DNA from: CAYNGH01 sp964396845
GTDB lineage: Bacteria > Vulcanimicrobiota > JAJTBE01 > CAYNGH01
Direction: 5' to 3'
Assembly: GCA_964396845.1 (NCBI GenBank)
Contig: CAYNGH010000016.1
Location: 1 to 38,686, forward strand
DNA length: 38,686 bases
The notes beneath the pieces are model-generated. The model was not told the origin of the DNA, ran no database searches, and saw only the letters and a program-made list of their open reading frames with translations. Shown one piece after another: positions 7,325 to 16,868 of this stretch (position 1 is the first letter of the stretch; each line of letters begins with the position of its first letter). Made by a program: the position numbers and the translations under genes.

Positions 7325-8710
7325 ATGGAAGAAAACAGCGAGTATTCCATTTTACTGGTTGAGGACAATCCGGATCATCTCTCTTTTGAGAAAAAGTCCA
7401 TCGAGAAGATCGACGGGATATGTTTTGTTGGTACTGCCAGGAATGCCAGGGAGGCAAAGATCCAGATGATAGAAAGGGAATTCGACCTGATCGTTCTGGA
7501 TTATGACCTGCCCGACAGTGACGGCTTGAGGTTCCTTCAGCATCTTACCGTGAATATGTCTGATATTCCTGTCGTGATGGTGACGGGGCTTGGCAACGAA
7601 AAGATTGCAGTCCAGGCCATGAAGCTGGGGGCATATGATTACCTGGTCAAAGACAAGGATTATCTGAAGACTCTCCCTGATGTCATCAAACGATCCCTTG
7701 AGAAACTGCGGTTGTCCCGTTCTCTCAAAAGAATCGAAAAACAGCTGAAAGCCTCGGAACAACGATACACGGATCTTTTCGAAAATGCCAATGCCGGTTT
7801 TGTGAGCCTTGATATGACATGTGATCGGTTCAAGCGTCCCAACAAGAAGTTTCTTGAGATCACCGGTTATTCCCGTCTTGAGCTGGAGCAGATGAAATAT
7901 TATGAGCTGGCCTCCCCGATGGACAGGGATCGGCTAATCAGCTATCATCAGAACCGTTCCCTGGGTCTGGCGGGAACCACTGAATCCCCCGAGGAATTTG
8001 AATTCTGGATTACCACCAAGAACCGGGGCACCAAATTTGTCAACTGTACCGTGACCATGTTCCCTCGTATCAATGAGCTTTTTATGACATATATCGATAT
8101 CACCGACAGGAAAGTTCTGGAGGAGAAACTCAAGGAGGCCCACGACCAGCTGAAACGTCATACCCGAGAGCTGGAAAATGAAGTGGATGAGCTGAAAAAG
8201 AAGCTGATCATCGAACCTGCACTGGAATCTCATACCGATACGGAACAGAAGTATGACCTGGATTACGGTTGCTCATATCTTATAGTGGAGGGCCGGCCAA
8301 AAAAGAGCTATGAGATTTTCAAAGACCTGGTTTCTCATGGAGTGTTCGGACTGGTCATCACCAGGACTTTTCCCGGGAGAATCCAGAAGATTCATCAGCT
8401 GGAAAAGACTCCCCTCATATGGCTTTCAAAAAGTGAACAGGAAGAATCCGCCATATCAGGCTCAAACCTGGGAAGCCTCTATCACACCATTTCGGAGTTC
8501 ATTCACAAGAGCAGCCGAAGCGTTCTGATTCTGGACGGATTGGAGTATCTCATAACCGTCAACAACTTTGACCGGACAATTCAGTTCTTAAATGATCTTT
8601 TTGAAACCATCATGACCAGCCAGGCAATACTGGTGATCCCCATCAATCCCCAGGCCATTGAACCGAAGGAGCTTGCCATTCTGGAAAGATCTACCGAGGA
8701 AGTTGCCTGA
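7325..8710 (+). CDS. receiver-PAS-DUF835 signalling protein
   Basis: 461 residues. An N-terminal response-regulator receiver (about 7-125) has acidic pocket E13-D14, phosphoacceptor D59 (VLDYDLP) and conserved K109 (YLVKD). A short helix joins it to a PAS domain (about 145-262), followed by a coiled coil (about 262-294, LKEAHDQLKRHTRELE). The C-terminal domain (about 308-455) matches DUF835, with signature strings YLIVEGRPKKSYE, RSVLILDGLEYLI and IPINPQAI. There is no DNA-binding or enzymatic output domain, so DUF835, of unknown function, is presumably the output. DUF835 is best known from archaeal sensor proteins. ATG 7325, with AGGTGG five bases upstream, is preferred to the in-frame GTG at 7316. 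It is divergent from the receptor-kinase operon and ends 7 bases from the convergent aminotransferase gene. Confidence 0.9.
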   Translation: MEENSEYSILLVEDNPDHLSFEKKSIEKIDGICFVGTARNAREAKIQMIEREFDLIVLDYDLPDSDGLRFLQHLTVNMSDIPVVMVTGLGNEKIAVQAMKLGAYDYLVKDKDYLKTLPDVIKRSLEKLRLSRSLKRIEKQLKASEQRYTDLFENANAGFVSLDMTCDRFKRPNKKFLEITGYSRLELEQMKYYELASPMDRDRLISYHQNRSLGLAGTTESPEEFEFWITTKNRGTKFVNCTVTMFPRINELFMTYIDITDRKVLEEKLKEAHDQLKRHTRELENEVDELKKKLIIEPALESHTDTEQKYDLDYGCSYLIVEGRPKKSYEIFKDLVSHGVFGLVITRTFPGRIQKIHQLEKTPLIWLSKSEQEESAISGSNLGSLYHTISEFIHKSSRSVLILDGLEYLITVNNFDRTIQFLNDLFETIMTSQAILVIPINPQAIEPKELAILERSTEEVA

Positions 8711-8717
8711 TCTCTAT

Positions 8718-9947
8718 CTATTTCCCCAGCAGGTGGACAATGTTGCGTCCGGTTTCGTGGATCTGGTCCTTGTAAAGTCCTTCGTAGCAGGGCAGGTGAA
8801 TCCGCATGGAGGCCATTTTCTCTGCCATTTTGCATTCTGTCTTGTATTCCGAAAATGCTTCATGGGCGGCGCAGTTGATCAGGTATCCCGGTGCGGTGTC
8901 GATTCCCTTTGAAAGCAGGGCCTTTTTGGATTCCGCCGGGTTGTCCACCATGATGACAAAGCCGGTGAATATGTGCTGATGCCCCTTCACCTGCCGGGGG
9001 ATGATGACTCCGCGAATCCCCTTGAGGTGTTCCAGAAGCATTTCTCCATTCTTGGTGACATTCTGATTGAACTGATCCAGGGTGTCCAGCATTCGCATCC
9101 CCAGCAGTGCCTGAACCGGGTGGGGCACAGGGAGTTTCTGGCTGGGCGCTGGCGTCGGGATTTCTTCCTTGTGCCATTCATGAACCGGATCCCACTTGAA
9201 CATATTTGCAAATTTTACAAGATAATATGTGAAGGTATTGAATACATGGGAATTGGTAAAATGGTTGATATAAAAACAGGTGCGCATTATGCGCTTCAGC
9301 TCCTGAGTGGGGTTGAACATGTCCAGCCGGCTGTCTTGAAGGTGTTTGGCAAGGCTGAGATCGTCGGTGAGGGCAAAGCCCCCTGACAGAGCAGGCATAT
9401 TCTTGGTATATGAAGTGCTGAAAATTGAGGCATATCCGAAGGTGCCAGTCATCTTGCCGAATATGGATGCCCCGCAGGACTGGGAGCAGTCCTCGATTAT
9501 CTTGACATTGTGGAGTTCTGCTTCTTTCTTGATTTCGTATGCCGGGGCCGGGTTGCCATACAGATGGGTCATGATGATGGCCTTGGCTTTTCTCCAGTAT
9601 TCCGGCGGGATTGTATTATGGGTCATGTTATATGTCCCGCCTTCAATATCTGCAAACAGGGGACGCAGTCCCGCAGCTATCACCATAGAAGGCACCGAGG
9701 GATGGGTCCAGGCTGGCACAATGACATAGTCGCCTTCTTCAAAGGCCATAAAACGGAGAATCCGATAAAGAGCATACCTGGCCGACGGCATGAATACAGC
9801 ATGCTGGCGTCTTATGTAACCTGCAAACTTCTGCTCATATTTCTTGATGGTCCCCATGTGGTGAATGTCGCTTTTGCGCATATCCTCACGGGTTTCCCAT
9901 AAAACCTTATCTGTTATCCGAAGCCTGAAACGGGGAATTGCCGGCAT
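8718..9947 (-). CDS. DegT/DnrJ/EryC1/StrS-family PLP-dependent aminotransferase
   Basis: 409-residue fold-type I PLP enzyme. Landmarks are the entry loop FMPSARYALYRIL, EEGDYVIVPAWTHPS, the cofactor Asp153 in IIEDCSQSCGAS, and catalytic Lys182 in STSYTKNMPALSGG with the typical Gly-Gly after it. Family members transaminate keto-sugars for polysaccharides and antibiotics, but no sugar-nucleotide genes lie nearby, so the substrate is open. The family's usual Ala-Gln-Ala run after the Asp is replaced by CSQSC. The start is ATG 9947, with GGAGGG four bases upstream; the upstream in-frame TTG at 9959 would overlap this ribosome site. It is a monocistronic unit, or a distal gene after the ribonuclease Z-like gene, 207 bases downstream of it. 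Confidence 0.88.
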   Translation of the reverse strand: MPAIPRFRLRITDKVLWETREDMRKSDIHHMGTIKKYEQKFAGYIRRQHAVFMPSARYALYRILRFMAFEEGDYVIVPAWTHPSVPSMVIAAGLRPLFADIEGGTYNMTHNTIPPEYWRKAKAIIMTHLYGNPAPAYEIKKEAELHNVKIIEDCSQSCGASIFGKMTGTFGYASIFSTSYTKNMPALSGGFALTDDLSLAKHLQDSRLDMFNPTQELKRIMRTCFYINHFTNSHVFNTFTYYLVKFANMFKWDPVHEWHKEEIPTPAPSQKLPVPHPVQALLGMRMLDTLDQFNQNVTKNGEMLLEHLKGIRGVIIPRQVKGHQHIFTGFVIMVDNPAESKKALLSKGIDTAPGYLINCAAHEAFSEYKTECKMAEKMASMRIHLPCYEGLYKDQIHETGRNIVHLLGK

Positions 9948-10154
9948 ATTTCCCTCCAATTTGAAACGATCTCTGGTAACTTTCCTTTTAGTTATTTCCC
10001 CGGATGAATTGGAGTTTCCTTCATTTGTATGATGACAGTTGAACCGGCCCGGCAGTGAAATTTATCTCCGACACGATGGCTGAAGGGTTTCTTTTAATAG
10101 TATAATAAAATAATCCGAACAGTTTGTCAGTATATACTCCCTGGGCTTGTTGGA

Positions 10155-11174
10155 TCATTCACCATATTTTTTTGCCGGCTCAATCCTGGGAAAATATTCC
10201 CTGGCCTCCCGAAATAATTTTCCATATTCTCCATCATACCGCCGGGAAAAGTGAAAGGGATGCAAAGTCCCCACCTGGGCCATGGCAGATAGCCGTCCCG
10301 CCTGGGATGCAGTCAGGTGGTAGTTCTGACGGGCCTGGCGTATCTCGCTTTTCAAGTATGCACACTCACAGAAGAAGTGATCCACCCCGGCAAGAAAGCT
10401 CTCCAGCCGTCTGGCAGTTATCTTGTTAAAGATGGTGTCAACTACATACCCGATGCCGGTGCCGGGAGTTTTTTTCAGGATTTTTTTTGCCATCTCACAG
10501 GCATCAAACTCACGGCCCTGGGCTTCGATGATTGTATCAGGGGGGATGGGTTCCCGGGCAAGATTCTTGAGCATTCCAAGCCAGGGGCCTGGTGACAGCC
10601 CCAGTTCTTGAATCTTTGAAAGATCCGCATTGAGGGAAGGCTCTCCGTCAATACGATAGGCCAGCACCGGCATGCGGTGCTCCAGAAAAACAGTCCTTAC
10701 CTGGTAGCCTTCACCGGTGGCCAGGACAGAATCATCCCTGCGGGGATTCTCCCGGGGTTCTTCGTTTTGACAGTAGCCGTCCTTTCCCAGAAGCCTTACA
10801 GAAATGGTGTGACTGGGATGAACCTCTGTGACCAGAAAATTTAAGTGAACATTTTCCCGGAGATTCCAAGCATATCCGGCCAGTTTTCCCCGGACATTGC
10901 CGATAAACCCCGGCGGGCCGAATATTTCTATGGTTTTGTCCATATCTATGGAAAGACGCAGAATATGATCAAACCCGGCGAAATGATCAATATGGGTATG
11001 GCTTATGAAAATCTGGTGGATTCTCTGAATATCCCTTACCTTGAGGCGGAAACAGTATCCCAGATCAAACAGGATGGCCTTTCCGCTCTGGGGGATGGGG
11101 ATCATCATCACAGGATCCTGGAATTCCTGATTTACAAGTATGGGCACTAATTTCATCCCCGGATATTCTTCCAT
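10155..11174 (-). CDS. MBL-fold metallohydrolase, ribonuclease Z-like
   Basis: About 339 residues of metallo-beta-lactamase fold. Metal ligands are visible as SHTHIDHFAGFD (HxHxDH), an Asp in GYVVDT and the C-terminal LHPFHFSRRY, the last being the HxSxRY-like block typical of ribonuclease Z. A Glu-Cys-containing loop (FFCECAYL) precedes a TASQAGRLSAMAQVG helix, also typical. Ribonuclease Z cuts the 3' trailer from tRNA precursors; the canonical SHLHGDH is altered here to SHTHIDH, so a related hydrolase cannot be excluded. ATG 11174 is taken as the start (AAGGGA about ten bases upstream); ATG 11156 is also possible. The long open frame upstream to 11585 overlaps the divergent kinase gene and is not coding. 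Confidence 0.85.
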   Translation of the reverse strand: MEEYPGMKLVPILVNQEFQDPVMMIPIPQSGKAILFDLGYCFRLKVRDIQRIHQIFISHTHIDHFAGFDHILRLSIDMDKTIEIFGPPGFIGNVRGKLAGYAWNLRENVHLNFLVTEVHPSHTISVRLLGKDGYCQNEEPRENPRRDDSVLATGEGYQVRTVFLEHRMPVLAYRIDGEPSLNADLSKIQELGLSPGPWLGMLKNLAREPIPPDTIIEAQGREFDACEMAKKILKKTPGTGIGYVVDTIFNKITARRLESFLAGVDHFFCECAYLKSEIRQARQNYHLTASQAGRLSAMAQVGTLHPFHFSRRYDGEYGKLFREAREYFPRIEPAKKYGE

Positions 11175-11210
11175 CACAGTGTTTTCCCTTGTGTTTCTTT
11201 TGAAGGTTTC

Positions 11211-12263
11211 ATGCCTGTCGGGGTAAAATATATTTTCATTATGACTGATATAGATGAAAAATGGATAAAAGTGATGGCGCCGGTGGTGAAAGACGGCATC
11301 ATCAATGACATACAGCTGATAACCGGCGGAGGATCCCGGCGGGCTTTCTATCGGGTTCAGTGCAGTAACGGCAGTTACATCCTCCAGGTGACGGAAAATA
11401 TTCATGAACTTTCTGATTATATGGAGATTGGAGATTTTTTTTATCATCATGGGGTAAATGTTCCAAGGCTTCTGTCGGGGACTGCCCCCGGGGGAGTGGC
11501 TCTTTTTGAGGATGCCGGGGATGTGTCCTTGAGGTCTGTGGTTATGCCCTTGCTTGACCGCGGTGAGCATGATGCCGTAAAACATATCTACAGACAGGCG
11601 ATTGATCAGCTTCTGATGATTCAGGCCATACCCTTTGCAAAGGCCCCCGCCACCATCAGGGAACGAGCCTTTGATTCATTGCATTACAAATGGGAAAGTG
11701 ATTATTTTCTGGAGAACTGCGCCGGGAACTACTTCAAGGAGAGCGCCATATGCGACCCTATTCTGGGTCAGGAACTGGATGAGATGGTTCAGAAACTGTT
11801 AAATGAGCCTCTTTTTGTAGTTCACCGGGATTTTCAGTCGGAAAATATTCACCTGAAGGAAGACCGGATAATTCTGTTGGACTATCAATCTGCCAGGATA
11901 GGATCCATGTTTTACGACCTTGCTTCCTTGTTGAGGGATCCTTATGTGTTTCTTCCCTGGAAAATTCATGATGAGCTGTTTGACTACTACCTTGAAGTTC
12001 ATCAGCAATTTACTGGACGAGAGGATCTTTCGCCACAGCAGGCAAAGCAGATTTATAATCTTGTTTCTGTTCAACGGCTGATGCAGGCCCTGGGAGCCTA
12101 TGGAAAGTTAGGCCTTGTTGACAGAAAGGCCCGTTTCCTTCAGTTTATTCCACCGGCCCTGGAGATTTTATACAGAATTCTTCATGAGCTGGCCGGTCTT
12201 CGTCGTCTGAGAAGACTGGTGGAAAAAATGAGGGACACCCTGGAGGTGCCCCATAAGAGCTGA
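11211..12263 (+). CDS. aminoglycoside-phosphotransferase-fold kinase, AmgK-like sugar kinase
   Basis: 350-residue small-molecule kinase of the APH/choline kinase fold. Motifs: N-lobe GGGSRRAFYRV, catalytic loop HRDFQSEN (205-212; D207, N212) and metal-binding LLDYQSAR (D224), followed by YDLASLLRD. The HRDFQS...DYQ...YDLxSLLRD combination matches the AmgK group, anomeric kinases for N-acetylmuramate and N-acetylglucosamine in cell-wall recycling. The partner nucleotidyltransferase MurU is not next to it, so the substrate is inferred. The start is ATG 11211, with GAAGG four bases upstream; ATG 11241 lacks a ribosome site. It is divergent from the ribonuclease Z-like gene (36-base gap) and converges with leuS. 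Confidence 0.82.
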   Translation: MPVGVKYIFIMTDIDEKWIKVMAPVVKDGIINDIQLITGGGSRRAFYRVQCSNGSYILQVTENIHELSDYMEIGDFFYHHGVNVPRLLSGTAPGGVALFEDAGDVSLRSVVMPLLDRGEHDAVKHIYRQAIDQLLMIQAIPFAKAPATIRERAFDSLHYKWESDYFLENCAGNYFKESAICDPILGQELDEMVQKLLNEPLFVVHRDFQSENIHLKEDRIILLDYQSARIGSMFYDLASLLRDPYVFLPWKIHDELFDYYLEVHQQFTGREDLSPQQAKQIYNLVSVQRLMQALGAYGKLGLVDRKARFLQFIPPALEILYRILHELAGLRRLRRLVEKMRDTLEVPHKS

Positions 12264-12306
12264 TGTTTTAAAGTCAGTAATTTAAATATCCCGGCTCAGC
12301 CAATGA

Positions 12307-14802
12307 TCAGCCCGTCACAAGATTTAAGATTTTCCCGGGAACATAAACCACTTTTATAATATTTCGGCCTTCAATATAGGGCTTGACCTTTTCCGATGAC
12401 TCGGCCAGTTCTCGAATATCTTCCCTGCTTATTCCCGGAGCCACATTCAGGCGATCCCTGAGTTTTCCGTCCACCTGAACCACCACCAGAACTGAATCCT
12501 GTTTTATGAACTCAGGGTTGAACTCAGGCCAGCGGGAGTTGAATATGGATTCCTCCCTGCCCAGGTGGCTCCATAGTTCCTCGGCAATATGGGGGCATAC
12601 CGGAGCCATGAGTTTGACATATTCTGCAATGGATTCGACATGAATTCTGCCGGGATGTTTTTTGCGATAGTCCAGCAGGTTGTTGAGGCATTCCATCAGG
12701 GTTGACACGATGGTGTTCATGTGAAGTCTTTCCATATCTTCGTTGATTCTGTCAATGGCCTGGTGGATGTAGCCTTTAACTTCCCTGGAAACTTCCTGAC
12801 CTTCGGAAAAACACTCTTTAGTAATAAAATTCCAGGTGCGCCTGAGCCAGCGGTAAACTCCTTCAATTCCGGAGTCATCCCATTCAGAATCCTGCTCCGG
12901 CGGGCCGATGAAAAGCTCATAAGCCCGCAGGGAATCAGTGCCGTAATGTTGGACCAGGGGATCCGGGTTTACCACATTCCCCTTGGACTTGGACATTTTT
13001 TCCAGCTTGCCGGAAATACTGCTGTTTCGACATATCATTCCCTGGTTGAAAAGACGGGTAAAGGGTTCTTTGAAATCGATACATCCGGCATCATACAGGA
13101 CTTTGGTAAAGAACCTGGCATACAGAAGATGCAGGATGGCATGTTCCACTCCACCCACGTATAAATCCACAGGGAGCCAGATTTTCACTTTTTCCTCGTC
13201 AAAAGGTCCTTCCTGATAACTGGGAGAGGCATACCGCAGAAAATACCAGGATGAGCAGACCCACTGGGAAATGGTGTCGGTGTCCCGTCGGGCTTCTCCT
13301 CCGCAACGGGGGCAGGTGGTGTTGACGAATTCCTCTATGGCTGCCAGGGGTGATGCTCCGGTCCCCGAGGGTTTGTAATTATCCACATGGGGCAATTCCA
13401 CAGGGAGATCCGACACTGGTACTGGTATAGTGCCACATTTTTTGCAGTATATCATGGGAATGGGAGCACCCCAGTAACGTTGGCGGGAAATCAGCCAGTC
13501 CCGGAGTTTGAAATTCACCTGCCGTCGGGCCATGTTCTTTTCTCCCAGCCAGCTTACTACGGCCTCAAATCCTTCCCTGGAGCCGAGGCCGTTGAACTGC
13601 CCCGAGTTTATCATTGTCCCGGGTCCGGTGTATGCTTCTTCCAAGTTCCGGTTTTCATCGGGGGGCAGGATAACCTGGGTGATTCTCAGATCAAACTTCC
13701 GGGCAAATTCCCAGTCCCGGCTGTCGTGGGCAGGCACCGCCATGATGGCGCCAGTTCCATAGGACATCAATACATAGTCGGAAATCCATATGGGAGTTTC
13801 CTTGCCGTTGACGGGATTGATGGCGTAAGCTCCTGTGAATACACCGGTTTTTTCCTTTTCCTCGGCCATTCTTTCAACTTCTGTGATGGAAAGGGCAAAC
13901 CGGCGGTATTCGTCAATTTCCTTCCGATATTTATCTGTGGTGATTTTTTCCACCAGGGGATGTTCCGGTGCCAGCACCATATATGTAGCGCCAAAAAGTG
14001 TGTCGGGACGGGTGGTGAATACTGTTATCTCATCTTCATGATTTTGAACCTTGAACACCACTTCTGCGCCGTAGCTTTTACCGATCCAGTTGGCCTGCAT
14101 GGTTATAACCTTTTTAGGCCAGTCCAGGCTTTTCAAGTCTTCCAGGAGTCTTTCGGCATAATCGGTGATGCGGAAAAACCACTGGCTGAGATATTTCTTG
14201 GTGACACCGGCGCCACACCTCTCACATGTGCCTTCCACAACTTCCTCGTCGGCAAGCCCTGTGCCACAGGAAGGGCACCAGTTCACCGGAGCCTTGTCCT
14301 TGTAGGCAAGCCCCATCTCGTGCATCTTCAGGAACATCCACTGGGTCCAACGGTAATAATCCGGGTTAGAGGAGTTTATCTCCCGATACCAGTCATACAT
14401 GCAACCCATCTCCTTGAGTTGACGTCGCATATTGGCAGTATTTCGCCGGACCGATTCCACAGGGTGAAGATTGTTCTTAATGGCGGCATTCTCTGCGGGA
14501 AGCCCGAAGGCATCCCATCCCATGGGGTGAAGCACCTCGTATCCCCGCATTTTCATATACCTGCTGTAAACATCCGAGAGGACATATCCCCGCCAGTGTC
14601 CCACATGAAGCCCTTCACCGCTGGGGTAGGGGAACATGTCCAGGCAATAATAACGCCTCAGGGGAGTATCGTCGTCGGCCTGGTGAGCCTTGGACTCATC
14701 CCATTTTGACCGCCATTTTTCTTCAATTTCTATATGATTGTAACGGCTTTTTTCTTTCAATTCACTTGTGCTTTGAATGTTCATATTTGCTGTCTGATTC
14801 AT
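12307..14802 (-). CDS. leuS: leucyl-tRNA synthetase
   Basis: 831-residue class I aminoacyl-tRNA synthetase charging tRNA-Leu. The HIGH motif is HVGH (66-69, in YPSGEGLHVGHWRGY) and the KMSKS loop is LEKMSKSKGNVV near residue 600. A zinc-binding CPSCG...CERCG pair sits near 170-195 and a second CKKCG...CPRCG pair near 450-495. The editing-domain blocks TTRPDTLFGATY and YGTGAIMAVPAHDSRD are complete. The start is set at ATG 14802, because GGAGGT lies seven bases upstream and the ATG at 14817 lies on the far side of it. The first 20 residues are a Thr/Ser/Asn-rich extension before the usual YNHIEIEEKW opening. Complete and apparently functional. Confidence 0.97.
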   Translation of the reverse strand: MNQTANMNIQSTSELKEKSRYNHIEIEEKWRSKWDESKAHQADDDTPLRRYYCLDMFPYPSGEGLHVGHWRGYVLSDVYSRYMKMRGYEVLHPMGWDAFGLPAENAAIKNNLHPVESVRRNTANMRRQLKEMGCMYDWYREINSSNPDYYRWTQWMFLKMHEMGLAYKDKAPVNWCPSCGTGLADEEVVEGTCERCGAGVTKKYLSQWFFRITDYAERLLEDLKSLDWPKKVITMQANWIGKSYGAEVVFKVQNHEDEITVFTTRPDTLFGATYMVLAPEHPLVEKITTDKYRKEIDEYRRFALSITEVERMAEEKEKTGVFTGAYAINPVNGKETPIWISDYVLMSYGTGAIMAVPAHDSRDWEFARKFDLRITQVILPPDENRNLEEAYTGPGTMINSGQFNGLGSREGFEAVVSWLGEKNMARRQVNFKLRDWLISRQRYWGAPIPMIYCKKCGTIPVPVSDLPVELPHVDNYKPSGTGASPLAAIEEFVNTTCPRCGGEARRDTDTISQWVCSSWYFLRYASPSYQEGPFDEEKVKIWLPVDLYVGGVEHAILHLLYARFFTKVLYDAGCIDFKEPFTRLFNQGMICRNSSISGKLEKMSKSKGNVVNPDPLVQHYGTDSLRAYELFIGPPEQDSEWDDSGIEGVYRWLRRTWNFITKECFSEGQEVSREVKGYIHQAIDRINEDMERLHMNTIVSTLMECLNNLLDYRKKHPGRIHVESIAEYVKLMAPVCPHIAEELWSHLGREESIFNSRWPEFNPEFIKQDSVLVVVQVDGKLRDRLNVAPGISREDIRELAESSEKVKPYIEGRNIIKVVYVPGKILNLVTG

Positions 14803-14872
14803 TTTGGTTACCTCCATGTGTGGCAGTTTTTTCTGTATCGGCGGTTAAAATCCTTCGATGACGGGACTTTGA

Positions 14873-14902
14873 CAAAAATAAAGACCGGGGATGTCCCCCG
14901 GC
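14873..14902 (-). terminator. intrinsic terminator after the clostripain-family gene
   Basis: Read on the minus strand, GGCCGGGGGACATCCCCGGTC forms a strong GC stem with a short loop, followed by TTTATTTTTG. It lies about 20 bases beyond the stop of the protease gene and separates it from leuS downstream on the same strand. On the plus strand the stem is not followed by T residues. Confidence 0.8.
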
Positions 14903-14924
14903 CAGGTTGAGTGATGTTGACTAA

Positions 14925-16868
14925 TTATCTGATGTCGGTACTTTTCATGTTTCCCTGCCGGGCTCTGTCTTTCTCTTCTTCAAACTTTCCTTCAAGACGT
15001 TCAAGCTGAATGCCGTCTTTGTGGTTCTTGAAAATATTCTCACCCATGGGTCTGGTGAAGTCCATTTCTTTTTTCAACTCCACATTTCGATCCTGAAAAT
15101 CTTCAAGTTTCTTCTGGAGCTTTTCCTTTTCTTTCTCGTCAATATCATCCCGGGATATTTTTTCCCGAAGAGTCTTGATTGTATTGTGATTTTTCAGGAA
15201 TTCCTGGGTAACCTTCTGGGGGACATTGTCCAGGGCTTCTTTCAGACGTCCTCCCCAGCCGGTTTCATAGTTGAATCCCCCAACATCAGAATTGTATGAG
15301 TTGGCCATGAACAATACGTCAATACCATTGGTGGGGCCCCATATGGTCAGCCCCTGGGACCCTTCCATGCCGATTCCCTCGGATTGTTCGTTTATGATGC
15401 AGTCTGACAGGGCTTTTTTGACCTGCCCGGCAGCTTCCTTCACCGGTTCAGGTATCTGATCCGATTCCCGGACATGATCCATTATGTCCCCGAGATCCCT
15501 GATCTGATCATAAAATCCAAAAACCTGTCTGGGCACCATGGCCCCCGAGGCATAGTCCTTGGCCTTTTCTATGCTGGAAAACAACTGCTGATCCGTGACC
15601 TTGTGCTCTTTGCAAGCGTTATTGAAATTTTTCCATGTATCCACCAGTGCTCCAATTTTTTTGTTGTCAATTGCCGTCAGGGTGGGATATGCTCTTTTCC
15701 AGGTGTAAAAATCAGGGAAGTTCTCTTTTGTTTCAATATTGTCTGCCCTGTATTTTTCAACGGTGTCACTGGCGAACTGAACCGGGTCGAAGGACTTGCC
15801 TTCTTTGAGCTGTCCCTGAATATTTCCCAGAAGATTATCCCAGTCCCGGAATACCCCGGTGGTAGCGTAATTCTCCGATGCCAGGGTGACCTTCGCTGTG
15901 TCCCGCAACTCCGATAAAGCTTCAAGGTTGCCCATATAGCAGGAGTTAAAGGTGAGAAGGTCAATTTGCTTGTCTTCTCCGGTGATATAAGATGCCTGGG
16001 CTGTTCCCTGTTCAATTCCCATGGCCATATCATCGGGACTCATCCCCGAGGCTCCCATCCATGCTCCGCCGTGGGCCATTACAACAACTTTATAATAATT
16101 GGCCGGATATTTCTGCATGCCCCAGGAGATAAAATCCTTCAATACCGCAGGATCCTTCATCTTGGCATCTTTGGGCAACTCCTCCAGCAATTTGGAGGCG
16201 AAGTTCTTCTTGCCGATCTTGGCTTCGTCAAGATGCCTTGACTTTTCGTTGAATTCTGTCCGGACTTTCTTGGAAAAATCGCTGTCGGGTTCGTCGATAT
16301 ACTTGTTCATCCCACAAGCCCTGGCCTCGTCAAAGTATTTATTGGCCAGTTCCTTGTTGCCTGTGCTCCAATGATGATTGCCGATTACATACTTTAAAAC
16401 AGGATTGTCCGGCATTTCCGGCTCCAGTTTTTCCCACTCTTCAATCGGTGTTTCCAGCTCAGAATGATTATGCTGGCGGACCTCGTAACGACGTATCCCC
16501 TCCCAGTCGCCGTCTATGGGAACATAAACAGAACCGTCATCCTTGGGCTTGGAAGGGTATCGCCCCAGCTGGGCCACTACGTGAGTGTTCTCGTCGGAGC
16601 CTGCTTTTTCAATGCTGATAAGGGCGTTGGCGGTATGAGTAGTGATGTCTTCATACTGTCCGTTCATATAGAAAAGGACAGTCAATTCTTTTCGGGGATT
16701 TGCAGGCATATCGTTGCTGGAAATGCCAACATCAACCTTGTCTTTTGGCTCGGATTCTTTTTGCTTATTTGCTGGAACGGTCCCTCGGAAGTTATTTTCG
16801 AAACTTCCGGAAACAAGGTTGCTGTTTACATTATGGAGCATCTGAAACCTCGCATTATTAATGTCCAT
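14925..16868 (-). CDS. clostripain-family (C11) cysteine peptidase
   Basis: 647 residues. The caspase-like fold begins at about residue 60 (KELTVLFYMNGQYEDI, the family's strand-1 pattern). Catalytic His266 is in VVVMAHGGAW and catalytic Cys310 in LLTFNSCYMGNLEAL. C11 peptidases cleave after basic residues and are usually secreted and self-processed, but no signal peptide or membrane helix is visible here; the first 60 residues are Asn/Ser/Lys-rich and disordered. An insert of roughly 100 residues (about 140-240, charged and helical) sits between strand 1 and the His, and the C-terminal part (about 565-635) is a Lys/Glu-rich coiled coil. No Shine-Dalgarno precedes ATG 16868, but a -10-like element abuts it. 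It is divergent from the 17121 gene. Protease family is confident; location and substrate are not. Confidence 0.88.
   Translation of the reverse strand: MDINNARFQMLHNVNSNLVSGSFENNFRGTVPANKQKESEPKDKVDVGISSNDMPANPRKELTVLFYMNGQYEDITTHTANALISIEKAGSDENTHVVAQLGRYPSKPKDDGSVYVPIDGDWEGIRRYEVRQHNHSELETPIEEWEKLEPEMPDNPVLKYVIGNHHWSTGNKELANKYFDEARACGMNKYIDEPDSDFSKKVRTEFNEKSRHLDEAKIGKKNFASKLLEELPKDAKMKDPAVLKDFISWGMQKYPANYYKVVVMAHGGAWMGASGMSPDDMAMGIEQGTAQASYITGEDKQIDLLTFNSCYMGNLEALSELRDTAKVTLASENYATTGVFRDWDNLLGNIQGQLKEGKSFDPVQFASDTVEKYRADNIETKENFPDFYTWKRAYPTLTAIDNKKIGALVDTWKNFNNACKEHKVTDQQLFSSIEKAKDYASGAMVPRQVFGFYDQIRDLGDIMDHVRESDQIPEPVKEAAGQVKKALSDCIINEQSEGIGMEGSQGLTIWGPTNGIDVLFMANSYNSDVGGFNYETGWGGRLKEALDNVPQKVTQEFLKNHNTIKTLREKISRDDIDEKEKEKLQKKLEDFQDRNVELKKEMDFTRPMGENIFKNHKDGIQLERLEGKFEEEKDRARQGNMKSTDIR

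Noticed and set aside
8310..8835. Short frames overlapping the DUF835 C-terminus on both strands
   Set aside because: Fully contained in the DUF835 coding region or the convergent aminotransferase end; no independent support.
11175..11585. N-terminal extension of the ribonuclease Z-like frame
   Set aside because: It overlaps the first 375 bases of the divergent sugar kinase gene, is not conserved-looking and has no ribosome site at its start.
13387..14709. 440-codon plus-strand open frame opposite leuS
   Set aside because: Exactly antisense to well-conserved leuS coding sequence; the translation has no family features and no ribosome site.
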